A stretch of DNA of 64,000 bases from Nymphaea colorata (taxonomy: Eukaryota > Streptophyta > Magnoliopsida > Nymphaeales > Nymphaeaceae): NCBI RefSeq assembly GCF_008831285.2, contig NC_045147.1, positions 3,994,001 to 4,058,000 on the forward strand, written 5' to 3'. A program made the position numbers and the translations under genes. Of the stretch, positions 38,301-50,489 are shown in pieces (the first letter of the stretch is position 1; every line of letters starts with the position of its first letter). The notes under the pieces are model-generated. The model saw nothing but the letters and a program-made list of their open reading frames with translations, made no database searches and had not been told where the DNA came from.

Positions 38301-41300
38301 AAAGTTGCAAACAGGGATTGGACACTTGGAAAGCTAACAAATCATTTCTTCTCTCTCTGCCTTGAAAGTTGACCTGCAGTGTTTTTAATAGTTCAATAAG
38401 AATTTTTTGTTGCATCATTTTGTTAAAAGAAATACTTGTTTTCCTCTAGGTTGTCAATGACTTGTTAAATCCAGCTGGGCAGAACCTAAGAATCAGGGAG
38501 GATGTTCAGGTACTTATATCTTTCTTTAGAACTGAATCTGTAATTCACTAATTGGGGGTTCAGTTTCCATTACCATATTCAACTTGATCACCAACAAATT
38601 AACAGTAGCCATCTGCCAAGTTTTGGTAATGTCTTCAAATAATCTGCCTGCCCTTCTAGGGGCCTTTAACTTTAAATGATATGGAAGTGGCAAAACAGGA
38701 CAAATATCCATTTATGATTTACAGGCCATGCATATAAGATTCTGGATATACATGTGACCAAGTTTGCTATGATCCATTTCTCTGGATTAGTTATAGAACT
38801 TCATTTCATGGTTGCAAATTATAATTCATGAGAACATGTTTTCATCTAGCTGGGATTTTATCAGTGTGTCAAGTTCCAGACCAGAAAGTATGAAACAAAA
38901 TCAAGAAATCTGCAGGAGCTTTATTACCATGTTGTGAATTTGGCCGTTTGATGAACATGTATGCAATATCTTTATAAAAGCTTTCTTGAAATTCTTATCT
39001 CCATGCTTTAAGTTCTGATCCTTCTTGGCTGCTGGGCTGCAGCAAATTTCAACAAGGCGAACTGCGGATTATGTCTCTTTAATGTGAGAGACTCAGAATA
39101 TGTCAAAACGATAGTGTTGTTTCTATGTGTGATGTTTTTATGGGTCAAAAGATTCTATATGTCAGGGTATAGTCACATATTTTCCACTATTCCCATTGTC
39201 TTCTCTCTTCATGAGTAGCTAGAAACCTAGAATCATCACATTCAGTGACAATCATACGGGGTGGCATTTGTGGTTGATTCTGGAGTAGTGACAACATGCC
39301 ATATTTCCTGAAAATACAAACAAGAGAACATACCAGAATAGTGCATTAGTTCATCAACCTTAATTTAGCATCTCACTGATGTTATTAGACCAAATCTAGT
39401 TCTGGAAGTGTATGCTTCAATATATCGATCATGATTGGATTTGCTTTCCAAGTCAATTGCTTTTATGTCTTGGCTGCAGGGCACATTTGTCGAAGGTCTA
39501 ACAGAAGAAGTGGTATTATCCCCTGCCCATGCACTATCCCTTATAGCTGCTGGTGAAGGTGCCGTTAATTTCTCTCCTTAAATGGTTGAATCTTTCTTCA
39601 CAACTAGTTTATATTTGCGTTTGTAGCAGTTTTATCTTATGCTTTACCTTCTGCATATGCTTCCCATGTAAAATATGTAAAATTCTATAAATTACACATA
39701 GGTCATGACTCCTACAAAATTCTATGTCAAAGAAAGAAAGAAAACATCAGAAATATTTCTTCCAATAGAGTAAGACTCTTATTACACATTGTTAGAAAGA
39801 CTGAAGCTGCAAGAAATGAGGCTAATTTACAAAAGCTTGAACTTTCTTATTCAAATATGAAGATTGAGAAGGTAATTGTCATGACTAGGGAGTGCCTGGT
39901 ATAGGGATATTTGTATCTTGTTCACCTGGCAAATGTCAACTTCACACAAGATTCTTCATAGATAGAGGCTCGTAAACAAGGAAGAGTAAAAGTTTGGTTG
40001 ACCACCCACAATTATGGAACATAAATACTGTTATAGTCACAAAAAATGCATTATTTTCGAAAAAAATGCGAAAAAAAGCGAGAAAATTAAATGCCATTTA
40101 AAACTGAAAAAAACACATTTTTTTGAAAAAAAACGTTAAAAATGAATCTGTTTTTTCACTTTTTCATTTTTTTCATCTTTTTTAATGCCAAACAGTTTTT
40201 TTTTCATTTTCTATTTTTTATTTGTTGCAAATGTACTTATCTTTTGATGTTTGTGTTATTATTTTCTCACTTATTTTAATTTTCCACATTTTTAGTTTTT
40301 TTAATTTTTTAAAAGTTTACCATATTTTTCCTGTTTTTTCTCCCTTTTTTTCAAGCTGGCTATATTATACCCAAGAAAAACCTCGCCGTTTAAAACTCGA
40401 AAACCTTATTTGTGACTATTTATACTTAATCCCATTAAAGGAAAGCAAAGCTAGATGAACATGCAGCAGCAATTCCTGGTTGTGGGTGTAATCAATTATG
40501 TTAGAGGAGTCAAACTAAGAAAAAAGTAAAGGAATTCAGATAGAAGCAAGTGAAAGAGGAGGAAAAGGAGAGTAAGGAGGTATGAAACTCAATGAGTGGG
40601 AGAAAGGGAAGAATAAAAGTTAGGAAAACAAGAATGGCATTCCATATAAAACAAGACTGGTGAGATTAATATCTTTGTCCTTTCATTGCACTGACAGTCT
40701 GATCCTATGAATACTTGGCTTGTACATGGAAGAGAATACCATGGATAGGAGAAAAAGAACTGTATGCAGCCAAGGAGAGCCATTTGTTAATGCCTAGGGA
40801 TGAAGTGTTTATGGCTTTGTGCTTCCTTTGTAGGACAAATTAAACAGTAATCCTTTATATGTCATTAATTTTACAGGAACAATGTCATGTGATACTGATC
40901 TGCTGTATATGTGAAGATCTATGTCACATAGGTATGGGTACGGGTGCGGGTACGGGTACGGACCATTTTTAAAAAACTTTGGTGCGGGGATACGGCCGTA
41001 CACACACATGCACATATACATATATACAAACAAAAATTATTCAAAATTCATAATCCAAAATTTAACAGTCTTGATTCTCATTCTCCTTAGTCACATAAAG
41101 TACCACCTGAATAATAAGATGTAGGAATGAATTGACGAGAGACTAAGGGGCGAACAAGGAACTGGATACAGAAGCTGAACAAAAGTATGAAGTACGGTCA
41201 AGGGGCTGCAGAAATTCGCTTAATGTGCTTATTACAAGCAGTAAAAATTTTCAGTTTGTAGTGAAAAACAATCCATGAACTACATAGCAATCAGTTTCAT

Positions 41301-44300
41301 CAAAGGTAAGGTGTCTACAACATCCGCAAGTTTATAAAAATTAACTTATGACAATGGCAATGGTAATCACGGCAGAAGCACAAACAAAATAACATACACT
41401 TTTACATAAGTAACAAAACAAACAAAAGAGGAAACACAGAACAAAAAAAGAAAGGAAGAAAAAAAAGGAACCGACTACAAAAGAGGGAACATAGAACACA
41501 AAAAAAAAAGGAACAAAAAAAAGGGAACTAGCTGCAGGAAATGAACAAAAAAGAAGGAACCGTATGCAGGCGACAAATAGAAAAAGGATTCAGCGCCGTT
41601 TGCCGGCACTGGAGACGATGGAAGGCTCCGCCGGTGAAAAGCGCCGTCTGCCGGCATCGGAGACGATGGAAGGCTCAGCCCATCGACAGAAAATGAGAAA
41701 ACGATGAAAAAAGCAAATACCGTCGCTGTTCGCTGCCTGCCATCGCCGGAGATCGTCTGTCGTCGCCGGTCGCTGCCTGTTGTCGCCTGCAGCCGCCGGT
41801 CTCTGCCCCTGCCTTCGCCCGTCACTGTGCGTGGTCGTCGGTGAGAGAGGAACGCCGTGCGTGGTCGTTGGTGAGAGAGGAAGAAACGAACGAAATGGAA
41901 CGAAAAAGGTTTTAGGGTTTTGATATATTTAACGTTAAAATGGTTTAAAACGTGAAAATATTAAAAAGCATTAAAATGAAAATGGACAACTTTAGACTTG
42001 GTCAACTTTGACCGAGTCTGAAAACGGTTGAATATGACCCTGGGTGCGTTGACCGCACCCGGTACGGTCAACGCCGCACTTCTAGCATACCCACCCACGT
42101 ACCCGTACCGGTACTAGTGTCGTACCGGTACCGTGCAGGTACTCCTCCTAAGGAGGAGTACCCGTGTGACATAGGTGAAGATATATACAAAGTGACAAAC
42201 TTTCTGTTCTAAGTAGGCTAAGACTAGATTACATTCATGAGTAGGCTAAGACTAGATTACATTCATGATTCTTGCATATAATTACATAGAAAATGGGAGC
42301 TAGCCTGTTCAACTTACAACTGTATCCTTAAGTCCTATGGGGACACTTTCCCTTACATTAGGTTAAACCTTTTAAAAATGATGTTTTTCTTCTTCACAGT
42401 GATTTGTAACATTTCATTTCTCATTATCTTTTATTTAACATCCTAATTGAAGATCATTTAACTTGGCAACAGAGCATAGACATGTCGGGTCAAATAACTT
42501 CAACTTACTCAGCAGCAGAAGCCATACGATATTTACACTGGTAGGTGTCCCACACCTGCTTCCTTTCCGGCTGATGCTATTATGACGTTCTCAGAATGTT
42601 ACAGACTAAATTATCAGTGGGAGACCACAAGTGTGCACTTTTACATTTAAGTCTTCATTTTAGTTGCCATGTGTCCTACTAGAAAGCAGCTGATCTTTTG
42701 TGTGCTGTTCCACTGCAGACAATAGAAAGCAGCCCTTGTGGTGACAGCAATGAAGGTGAAGCAGTTACTTTGTCACAGCTGGTAGGTCACACTTTTAAAC
42801 AAAAAGTCCATCTAAGATTTTGATCGTCATTTTTTTTTTCATGCAACTTCTGAAGCACATGTGCTTGCTTTTCGACTCATAGTGAAAGTCCTTTTTTCCC
42901 TCCAAATCAATAATATGCTTTTTGATATGCTTTTGTTGTCTGGTTCACTTCTTACTGTCTTACAATTTTGCATTGATTTATACTGCAGAACCTCATCGAT
43001 CTGGCAGGTAGTGAGAGCTCAAGGGTTGAAACTACTGGAGTGAGACGGAAGGAGGGTTCCTACATAAACAAAAGCTTGTTGACCCTTGGAACTGTAAGGT
43101 CCATGGTTTCATTGTTTCCTGTTATTCACTCTATCATGCATCTACTTGTTGTATGGCTTGATAGTTTATTTAATCAACACAGCTGTTGTGCCAGATAAGT
43201 TTGATTTGCAAAAAAATATTTTGAATATTTAACCACCCGTTTTGTGTGATATATACCTTAATCCATGTAAAATGTAAAAAATTCAAACGTGAGCATGCCC
43301 TTCAAGCATTTTTTTTTTTGGAGTATGCAGTTCCAAAAATCTTATGCTTGAGCTACTAGCCTGCATTAGCTATAGGCTGCAGAAATAGATAATCCGCGTC
43401 CTTATAAATATGGTCTAATAAGATCCTCATTCAAAAGGGTTCATTTGTGAATCTACAGTTTGAAACTTTGAACCGTAATTCCCAACCATATATTACTTGG
43501 ATGCTGGGAATACTTTTGGTGGTGGGCATCAGCACAAACTGGTTATTCCAACATGATTTTCCACACATAATACACATGCAGATACAATCCTTGGCATTTT
43601 ATTGGTTTCTGTAAATCAGTGTTTTTTTTCCTTGTCTGTTGTGGACTGATTGGTAGATGATGTTGCGCACATCTGCAAAACTGTTGACTAACCTTTAATG
43701 TAGACTTGCAGGTTATTGCAAAACTAACAGATGGAAGAGCAAGCCATATACCATATAGAGATTCAAAACTTACTCGGCTCCTCCAATCCTCTCTTAGTGG
43801 CCATGGCGTTGTATCTGTAAGTTTCATTTTCTTGACTCGAATGATCACAATGGCATATTCAGAGCAATGGATTATTTTACAGTATAAATGTGCAAGTTCT
43901 TGCACTTTCTAATGTTACTTTAGGCTTAGGTAGTGTTTGGACCTTGGATGTTTTCTTTGTTCATTAATATCCATTTACATTATGATTATTCCAATTAATA
44001 ATTGACTTTATAGAGAAACAAGGTGTCTATGATTTTCTTTTTCTTGTTTGTGATGTAACACGTTGTTCATTTGGATTTTTCACTTAAAATTCAATTGCAT
44101 AAGGCCCAAGAAGAGTGTTGTAAGAATCAGAAATTGAATCGAATTGCCTAGGACCTAGGTTGTTGATTCAGTGAATTGTACAGCATTTCAGCTAAATCAC
44201 TTATGAATGGACAAAAATTGTTATTATATTATAAAAAATAACTGGAATATATAAATTTAAAATAAAAACTTTAAAAATATTAAAAAATAATCAACAACAA

Positions 44301-45005
44301 ACAGTGTTTACACGTGGTGCTCCTGTTCAAAAATTGAATCGAATTGGCTAGGTTGCTGATTCAGTGAATGTACAGCAATTCTGCTGAATCACTTATGAAT
44401 AGACAAAAATTGTTATTATATTATAAAAAGTAAATGGAATATGTAAAATAAAAATAGAAAATTTAAAAATATTTAAAAATAATCAACACCAAACAGTGTT
44501 TACACATGGTGCTCCTGTGTTGGCCAATGAATCAGAACAATTTGCCGCTGATTTGACCCAAATTTGCTGATCCAGTCTGATTTTTCAACAATGCCAAGAA
44601 AGTCTTGTGTGGATTAGGCCACTTCATCCCAAAATTAAGCAAAAGCAAGGTCCTGCATGATACAAACTTAAAAAAACGGTTAAAGACCTATATTAGGTCA
44701 GTGGTGAACTGGTTTAGCCCACTGGGCTGCACTTGCAACCAATACATGCAATATAAAGTATTTTATCTCTCAAATCTTTCTTTTAAAATTTCCATTTCAA
44801 CAATAATTGCCTATTTGTTGCTTCTTTAACTGTCTATCAATTGCAAATCCAGTTACATCCAGAAAAGGTCTTACTTTTTTTTATCTTCTTGTTGCAGCTT
44901 ATCTGCACCGTGACTCCTTCATCAAGAAATATGGAGGAGACACACAATACACTGAAGTTTGCACATCGTGCAAAATGTATAGAGATTCAAGCATCACAGA
45001 ATAAG
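32353..45005 (+). CDS. Kinesin exons 1-13: N-terminus and motor domain
   Basis: Exons: 32353-32591, 32685-32782, 33453-33542, 34548-34600, 35754-35819, 35893-35946, 38450-38509, 39480-39558, 42473-42540, 42719-42781, 42989-43093, 43712-43816, 44898-45005. Visible motor motifs: P-loop GVTSSGKT (residues 149-156, exon 4), switch I region [11 protein letters not shown] (254-264, exon 9), switch [10 protein letters not shown] (292-299, exon 11), [18 protein letters not shown] (340-357, exon 12), and [13 protein letters not shown] (exon 13) at the motor end. The P-loop, switch I and switch II residues expected for ATP binding and hydrolysis are present, so the motor is probably active. The tiny exon 4 (53 nt) carries the whole P-loop. 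Confidence 0.92.
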
Positions 45006-48000
45006 GTACAAGTATTGTTATTCTTATGTTGGCAATAATTGGCATTTGATAGGGAAGTTATGAAGTCTAAGCTATATACATTGGCAGATAATTGATGAGC
45101 AATCACTTATCAAGAAATACCAAAATGAGATAAGAAGCCTGAAGGAGGAGTTGGAACAATTGAAGAGGGGTATTGTAAATGTCCCCTCTTTGAAAGATCC
45201 AGGGCAAGAAGATATCGTCCTTCTAAAGCAGAAGGTATGTTATCATGTAAATTGCATTTGCAACATCTCAAAGAAAATTTTATAGGTCATTCCTTGCATA
45301 ATTTTTTCCACACTTATGCTGCCTTATTTTGAACTTTTTAATGTTGCTTTGACAAGTTCCAAATTCACTTTTAGTGTCTGATATGGTATATGCTTTGTCT
45401 TCTAATTTTTGCAAATATACTTGCTCCTCTCTCTCAATTTCTATCGGACTTGTTCCTGTGTGTATAATAGCATGCGTGCATGTTAAAGTTATTCATCTTT
45501 TTAAGAAAATTTATTGGTGTCTAATCAACTTTGCCTTCCTGTTGCTCAAAAAGTTAGAAGATGGTCAATTCAAGCTTCAGTCCAGATTGGAACAAGAGGA
45601 AGAAGCTAAAGCAGCCTTACTAGGAAGAATTCAGCGACTAACAAAACTAATTTTGGTCTCTACAAAAGCTGCCCATTCTTCCAGGTTTCCTCAGCGACCT
45701 GGTCCAAGGCGGAGGCACTCATTTGGAGAGGAAGAGGTTGGCACTTTACAGACTCTCTCTCTCCCTCTCTGTCTCTCTCTTTACCATGGGGCAACTTGTT
45801 AACTTAGTAACTTATCAGTCCCCTTGGTATACTTTTAACAGAAAAAATTAATACTTTAACAGAAAAAGATTAGTCTATGTCCATTACATGGTGCTGTTAT
45901 CTACTTTTTATTTTGGATTTCTCTTATAGATGTATCTATTTCTTTTTGCAGCTTGCTTACCTTCCATATAAAAGGCGGGACTTTATTATAGATGAAGAAG
46001 CAATTGATACTTCTGTGTCTCCAGAAGGAAGAAGCAATAATGTTGAAGAAATTGTTAAAGAGGAGAAAAGGAATAGGAAGCATGGTCTGCTGAATTGGTT
46101 TAAGACACGGGTATATGTTTGAACGGTTGATTAACTTGAACAAATATTTGATACTTTTGAATCTTTTTTACAAAAGCTGTTTTCTTATTTGCTGAAAATG
46201 ATGAAATTATATAGTTGGAAGCTCCTCCATCGGTGGGAGTTCTGCTCCTGCTTCATGCCTTACTGAGGCCCTTGTTGGTTAGATGCAAGTTTAACTTTAT
46301 ATTCTCATAATGTATCAAATCATTATGTTCTAGTTGTGTGTAAGTGCACAAGATTCAGGTTGAAAGAAGGTGAAGGGTGCAATAGCCGTTGTCTCCCTGT
46401 TGATATCTGGTAAGGGTATGTATGATCCCAGTACGCCTCCTAGTTGTCCAATTCCTGACCAGTCCAGCTGGTCTGTTGAGTTGGTTATCGACCAACTTGT
46501 GTCTGAAAAGCAACTAGTTGTGCAAACTAGTCACTAGTCAGCCTAGTCATTGGTCAGCCGACTAATCCCTGGCAAGTATGTGTTCATTCTTCATATAGGT
46601 ATACATATGTTTTTGTATTCATTTCCATATAAATGTTTATTATTATTTATTGTCAATTGACTTGGACAGATATGGAGGGGTTGGTCCCAGTTAGCCTTTG
46701 TAGGGTTTTAAACGACTTGTATCCTGGTTACCGATTTTGAACATGCGGTGACACACATGTCAGATCAGAAGTTTGTTTGATAGTTACTCATGCTTATAGC
46801 TAATGAATAAGGTTTTTTGGGTATTTGCATCAAGTTCCTATTTAACTTGTGCACCATGTTTCTTGCTGTCTGTGTGGCCCTCGGTTATCTTTGAAAAGTA
46901 TGTGTACTCCACTTCTGTCAATCTTAATTATGTTCTCATTTCCAGAAACGGGAAAACAACTTGCCTGCAAGTCCTGATGGTGATAAATCAAGTGAAACAA
47001 GATCAACAGTTGCACCTTCAACTCCACAGTCAGAGGCTGTAAATTTTCAGGCAGAACATTATACGTCCAATCATGCCAATGCAACTGGTGAAGTTCCCTC
47101 AGCAGACCAATTTTTGAAAGCCATCCATAAATCAGAGGCCTCTACTGAAAACATTTCACTAACCGAGCCACCTGTGGTATACCCCTGAACTTGTTACCTG
47201 TTTTAACTTTAGGCATGTTATTGGATGGTTTATCTCTTATAAAATAAAGTTTGGAAAGACTTCTGAATTTCAAGAATGCTGGTAAGATCTTTGCAATATA
47301 CCATATCCAATTACAATTTTGATGTGGTATCCTTTTATAAAAATGCTCATAAGCTGTCACATGGGCTGCAGACTTAGGTGGGAGGGTGTGTGTGTAATAT
47401 AATATAAACAACAAGATTTAAGTAAAGAACAATATATTCATTATTCTCATTCATAAAATATAAAATATGAACAAAAAGTACCAAAATATACTAAAACAAA
47501 TTTCCATGTCTAGGCCGTGTTTTACCACACCTGTCCAGCCTGTTCATGTACCATCCTTCCAGGCAATGTCTGTGTGACATAAGTCATAAGACAGTGGCTA
47601 GTGTAGTGATAAAGATGGCTTCATAAGGCTGGAAAAAAAAATGATGATGGTTAAGGAGGTAAATTTTCCTGCTCTGAGACAATTTTCTTTTAAGTAGTGG
47701 AATTTATGAGCTGAGGATTTACATCAGTAGATCAAGTTGTAAATGATGGTGGTTTTCATTTTTCTGCAAAAGGTCAGATCAAGTTAAAATCAATAGTTAA
47801 AAAATTAACCAATTTTGCTATGATTTTTCATCTATTTCAAGTCATAAATTCTATCAACTGCATTTTTTATCATGCGTTTCAAAATTAAAATTAATATTTG
47901 AAGCCCATAATTAACTATATCTTGTTTGTTAAGAACTGCCAAGAGATGCACCTACAACTCTCTTAGAGTAATCGCCTCTTGCTTCTACTGCAATTATTTT

Positions 48001-48575
48001 CTTTTCCTGCATTCTTTGCTCTTCAGATTCCTTCTTCTGTATAGTTAATAAAACAGGGCAGTCTTATATACCAGACTGTTTACCTTTGATTTCTTATTTT
48101 CCAGAAATAGGGGAAGGAGATCCCTCCTTTTTACATGACATGAACTTCACCTTTCTCCTTTTTTGACCAGACAAGAAATATTGCCACTGCTTTTTAAGAC
48201 AATTCAAACCTTGAATACAATTCCACAAACAACATGGAAATACTAACAGCCATGTAATTGAGTGGTCAGACAAGTTCAAAGCACTCTGTAGTTGCGTTAA
48301 TGCTTACCTTCAAGGTGGTAATTTTACTACACACTCACACATGCACAAACAGATATATATGTTTGTACGTATATGTAACTATATATCTGGCTGCCATATG
48401 TAGCCAGATGGATTTTTTTTTTTTTTTTTACTTTGCCGCAGAAAACTGTCGTAATAGGTACATTAGCAATGGTTTTTGTTGCCTACGGTTTTTTAAATCC
48501 TTTAGCAGCACTTCTTTTGAATTTTCAGCTGCAGATTTTAAAAAAATGCATCTGACAACATACAACAGCCAGCAG

Positions 48576-48606
<31 letters not shown>

Positions 48607-50444
48607 TATAAAATTATATATATTTAGATAGATAGATAGAGAGAGAGAGAGAGGAAGGCTGAATTGCTACGACCAGGCTTTGGCTGTCGCAATCAGGCTG
48701 GCATACACACACATCCTGATCTGGCTGTACACGAGCTGAGTCGAGCTCGGTCAACTTGACTCGACTCATATCTTGCTTGGCTCGAGCACGAGTCGAGCTG
48801 TATCAGGTCAGCTCGACCTGATAGACCGAGTCTTGGCTCGAGCTCGACTTGTTTAAGCTTGTTTACCAATTCTCCATTTGACTTGATCTCTTCCCTTGGT
48901 TTTAACTTTTAAGTTTGGAAATTACAAAAGAAAAAACCTAGTTTAAAGTAGCTTACTCAAGTTTAATCGAGTTGAGTTTTAGTGACTTGAACTCGTTTAT
49001 AAGTTCAAGTTGGCTCGACTCACTATATAGCCCTAAGGCCGTGTGTGTCAAAGCTGCCTGGATCCCTAGATGGGGCCAGCTTCTCTCTCTGTCTCTCTCT
49101 CTCTCGCTCTCTTTTCAAATGGGGCTGGATTTTCGAGTCTCTTTTCCATAGGATTCTCCAATCTTAGGGGGGGAGAGTATGGCTGTGAAAAGGAAAAGCA
49201 ATGAAGAGGGGGGTGGGGGGGTTCTGGAGTAGGGAAAAAGTAGGTGAGTGAGAGAGCAAAATCATGTTGGAAAGCCAGTTTTGAAATGGGACTGGTCGAA
49301 CCGAATGCTCTATATATTTATTTTATGAAGCTTCTGGACTTTCTGTAGACCAAGCATCACATGGTATATGACTACAACCAAATTTTATTCTGCTATTCTC
49401 TAATCAGTATTTTTCCCGTGATTTTAGCATCCTCTGCAATTCTAATAAATGAATCTCTGACAGCAGGCAGCTATTAAATTTGGTGACCAAATTGATCTGC
49501 TTATGGAGCAAGTGAAGATTTTGTCTGGAGAAGTTGCACTCAGTTCAAGTACTCTGAAGCGTTATTCTGAAGATGCCATTGATAATCCAAAGAAGGAGCA
49601 GATTGAAGTAAGTTTAAGTTGTTGATTTTTTTCTTCGTAAACTTCCTTTTGGTTGCTTTAAATGTGAATGTAGCGTATTTCTGTTCTTCTCTTTGTATAA
49701 AGATTGAGATGAAAAAACTAAATGATGAAATATTGGAGAAGAAGCAACAAATGGCTGCCCTTGAGAAATCAATGATCGCTTCCATACAGGCCAGCCAAAA
49801 CAATATGGATTCCTTGGAATTGTCACAGGTGAAGAATGTCTTTCTGATTTGTTGTGTATTGCAAGTGTTTAGATCTTTACTCTTATTCAGGAACTTACTA
49901 GCTTGATGCTTCTCATGCAGTCTTTTGCAGATCTTGCTGTACAACTTACAGAGAAGTCATTTGAACTTGAGGTGAATTATTTCTTCTGCATGTGTACTAT
50001 TTGCTCAAGTGATTGATTCCTACCTATGTCACACGGGTACTCCTGTTAAGGAGGAGTACCCGCACGGTACGGGTATGGGTAAGGCCCTAGGTGCGGCAAA
50101 GGTGCGGTCAACGCAGCACCGGGTACGGTCAACGTACCTGGGATCATTTGTCCATTTTCGGACTCGGTCAAAGTTGACTGAGTCCAAAGTTGTCCGGTTT
50201 TTTAATTGAAAATTAAAAATCCCCCTTTGTTTTCCTGTTTCCTTTTTCACTCTAAACCTTTCTTGTACATAGTTCCTCACAACTTTTCATTTGAAATCTT
50301 CCATTCAATGTTTCGAAAATCGATCCCTTCTCTATAACTTGACTCTTGGATAATAGTGTGAGCCATAACCATAGCGATGTCAATATATCTTAAAAGCGTT
50401 TTGGATCATGCTTTATGAATATGTTATTCATTTTGAAAATTTTT

Positions 50445-50489
<45 letters not shown>

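Noticed and set aside
41475-41825. Minus-strand 116-aa Arg/Gly/Ser-rich frame
   Set aside because: Lies in the GC-rich repeated part of a transposon, has internal DNA repeats and no recognisable domain.
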